NCBI GenBank assembly: GCA_003156235.1
Contig: PMGP01000370.1
Location: forward strand, 1 to 6,388
Source of the DNA: Acidobacteriaceae bacterium
Lineage (GTDB): Bacteria; Acidobacteriota; Terriglobia; Terriglobales; Acidobacteriaceae
DNA: 6,388 nt
Direction: 5' to 3'
Position 1 is the stretch's first letter. Every line of letters begins with the position of its first letter. Below, piece after piece: positions 5,900 to 6,388 of the stretch. The translations under genes and the position numbers were made by a program. The notes beneath the pieces are model-generated. The model saw nothing but the letters and a program-made list of their open reading frames with translations. It was not told the origin of the DNA and made no database searches.

Positions 5900-6388
5900 T
5901 GCAGTACCTCCTGCGTGCTGAACAGCTGATCGAAAACACCCAGATCCACCGCCGTTACTTGAACGTCGCGGACTGTCGGGTTGTGCTCAGATGCCAGCAT
6001 GGTTTCGATACCTTTGGCGCTGATCTGTTCACTACCTGCCTCCAGCATCACGCGCAACGCCCCATCTACCCTCACTTCGCTTCCTTTAGCCGCTAACTCG
6101 AGGATTCTCAGATATTCCTTGCTGCCTTGCTGCAGGCCCATCTGTTCCTCAAGCAAGTCGAAGACCACGCGGAAACGGCTGGTTGGGAACAACTCATCGC
6201 GGTAACGGTAGTGCTGGAAGGCGCCAGGCTTCCGCACCAGCCAGTCGATGATGTGACGATAATCAACGCGATGTTTCTGTCGCCCTCGCAGGCGTGGCAT
6301 CTCAGTGATCTTCTTCTGTCCGTACCAGACCTCCACATGATCCATAAAAAGCCGCGCTTCCACTTCCTCGCCGATCAACCGGCTCGGC
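5896..6388 (-). CDS. istA: IS21-family transposase IstA, C-terminal part
   Basis: The frame enters from the right window edge and ends with TGA at 5896-5898, giving about 163 residues of a protein that is usually near 500. The segment VWYGQKKITEMPRLRGRQKHRVDYRHIIDWLVRKPGAFQHYRYRDELFPTSRF (broken here into its key parts: DHVEVWYG, PRLRGR, YRHIIDWLVRKPGAF, YRDELFPTSRF and EYLRILELAA) is a clear match to the IstA C-terminal region. The DDE catalytic core and the N-terminal helix-turn-helix lie beyond the window, so activity cannot be judged. IstA is a DDE recombinase that cuts and joins the transposon ends, working with IstB, which it overlaps by four bases. Confidence 0.95.
   Translation of the reverse strand, partial: PSRLIGEEVEARLFMDHVEVWYGQKKITEMPRLRGRQKHRVDYRHIIDWLVRKPGAFQHYRYRDELFPTSRFRVVFDLLEEQMGLQQGSKEYLRILELAAKGSEVRVDGALRVMLEAGSEQISAKGIETMLASEHNPTVRDVQVTAVDLGVFDQLFSTQEVLQ
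5906..5912 (-). promoter_or_regulatory. Strong ribosome binding site of istB
   Basis: On the minus strand AGGAGGT ends six bases before the istB ATG, inside the istA coding sequence. This supports the start at 5899. Confidence 0.85.

Larger units (their letters stand above)
5018..6388 (-). mobile_element. IS21-family insertion sequence, partial
   Basis: The element is recognised by its istA-istB pair with overlapping stop and start codons, transcribed leftward. Its inner end lies to the left of istB. The most IS21-like terminus I can see starts TGTGGAGATGTCG at 5018, since elements of this family end 5'-TG…CA-3'. The exact boundary is unproven because the other end and the target duplication are outside the window. 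A hairpin region of roughly 100 bp separates istB from this end. The element lies immediately upstream of the E1-like gene and reads in the same direction, so transcription could continue into it. Confidence 0.85.

Noticed and set aside
1..6388. CRISPR array, rRNA or riboswitch
   Set aside because: No regularly spaced repeats and no conserved rRNA or riboswitch core were seen on either strand.

Overview
The window is bacterial accessory DNA. Genes are tightly spaced or overlapping and use Shine-Dalgarno starts, and an IS21-family insertion sequence runs off the right edge. Composition is mixed: the left block has markedly AT-rich stretches, while the right half is mostly mid-50s % GC. The host cannot be named from sequence alone. 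A soil-type Gram-negative such as an acidobacterium would fit, but this is only an impression.

Layout. (1) Positions 1-3361, plus strand, look like one operon. It starts with a long gene of unknown function whose 5' end lies off the window. Next, overlapping by about 10 nt, is a diverged S-adenosylhomocysteine-hydrolase-like (SAHH-like) protein. After a gap of about 140 nt that holds a possible 21-codon mini-ORF comes a small class I SAM-dependent methyltransferase with an N-A-P-Y motif. (2) Positions 3362-3721 have no convincing gene. They contain a tRNA 3'-end-like fragment (T-loop plus acceptor half) and several short palindromes. (3) Positions 3722-4891 or slightly beyond, minus strand, encode a stand-alone E1/ThiF/MoeB/MccB-type adenylating enzyme converging on the methyltransferase. 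Its 5' end is ambiguous: a natural-looking ATG at 4977 is out of frame by one base, so either the gene is frameshifted or the ATG opens an 8-codon peptide. (4) From about 5018 to the right edge, minus strand, lies an IS21-family element: a long hairpin near its inner end, a complete istB, and the 3' part of istA. It sits about 40 bp upstream of the E1-like gene and has probably separated that gene from its original upstream neighbours.

Working idea (inference). The left operon combines a methyltransferase that would release S-adenosylhomocysteine, an SAHH-fold NAD-binding protein that has lost most of the hydrolase catalytic residues, and an unknown large protein translationally coupled to it. 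This could be an undescribed modification, biosynthetic or defence cassette. The E1-like gene may be a remnant of a separate ubiquitin-like or peptide-adenylation system cut off by the transposon.
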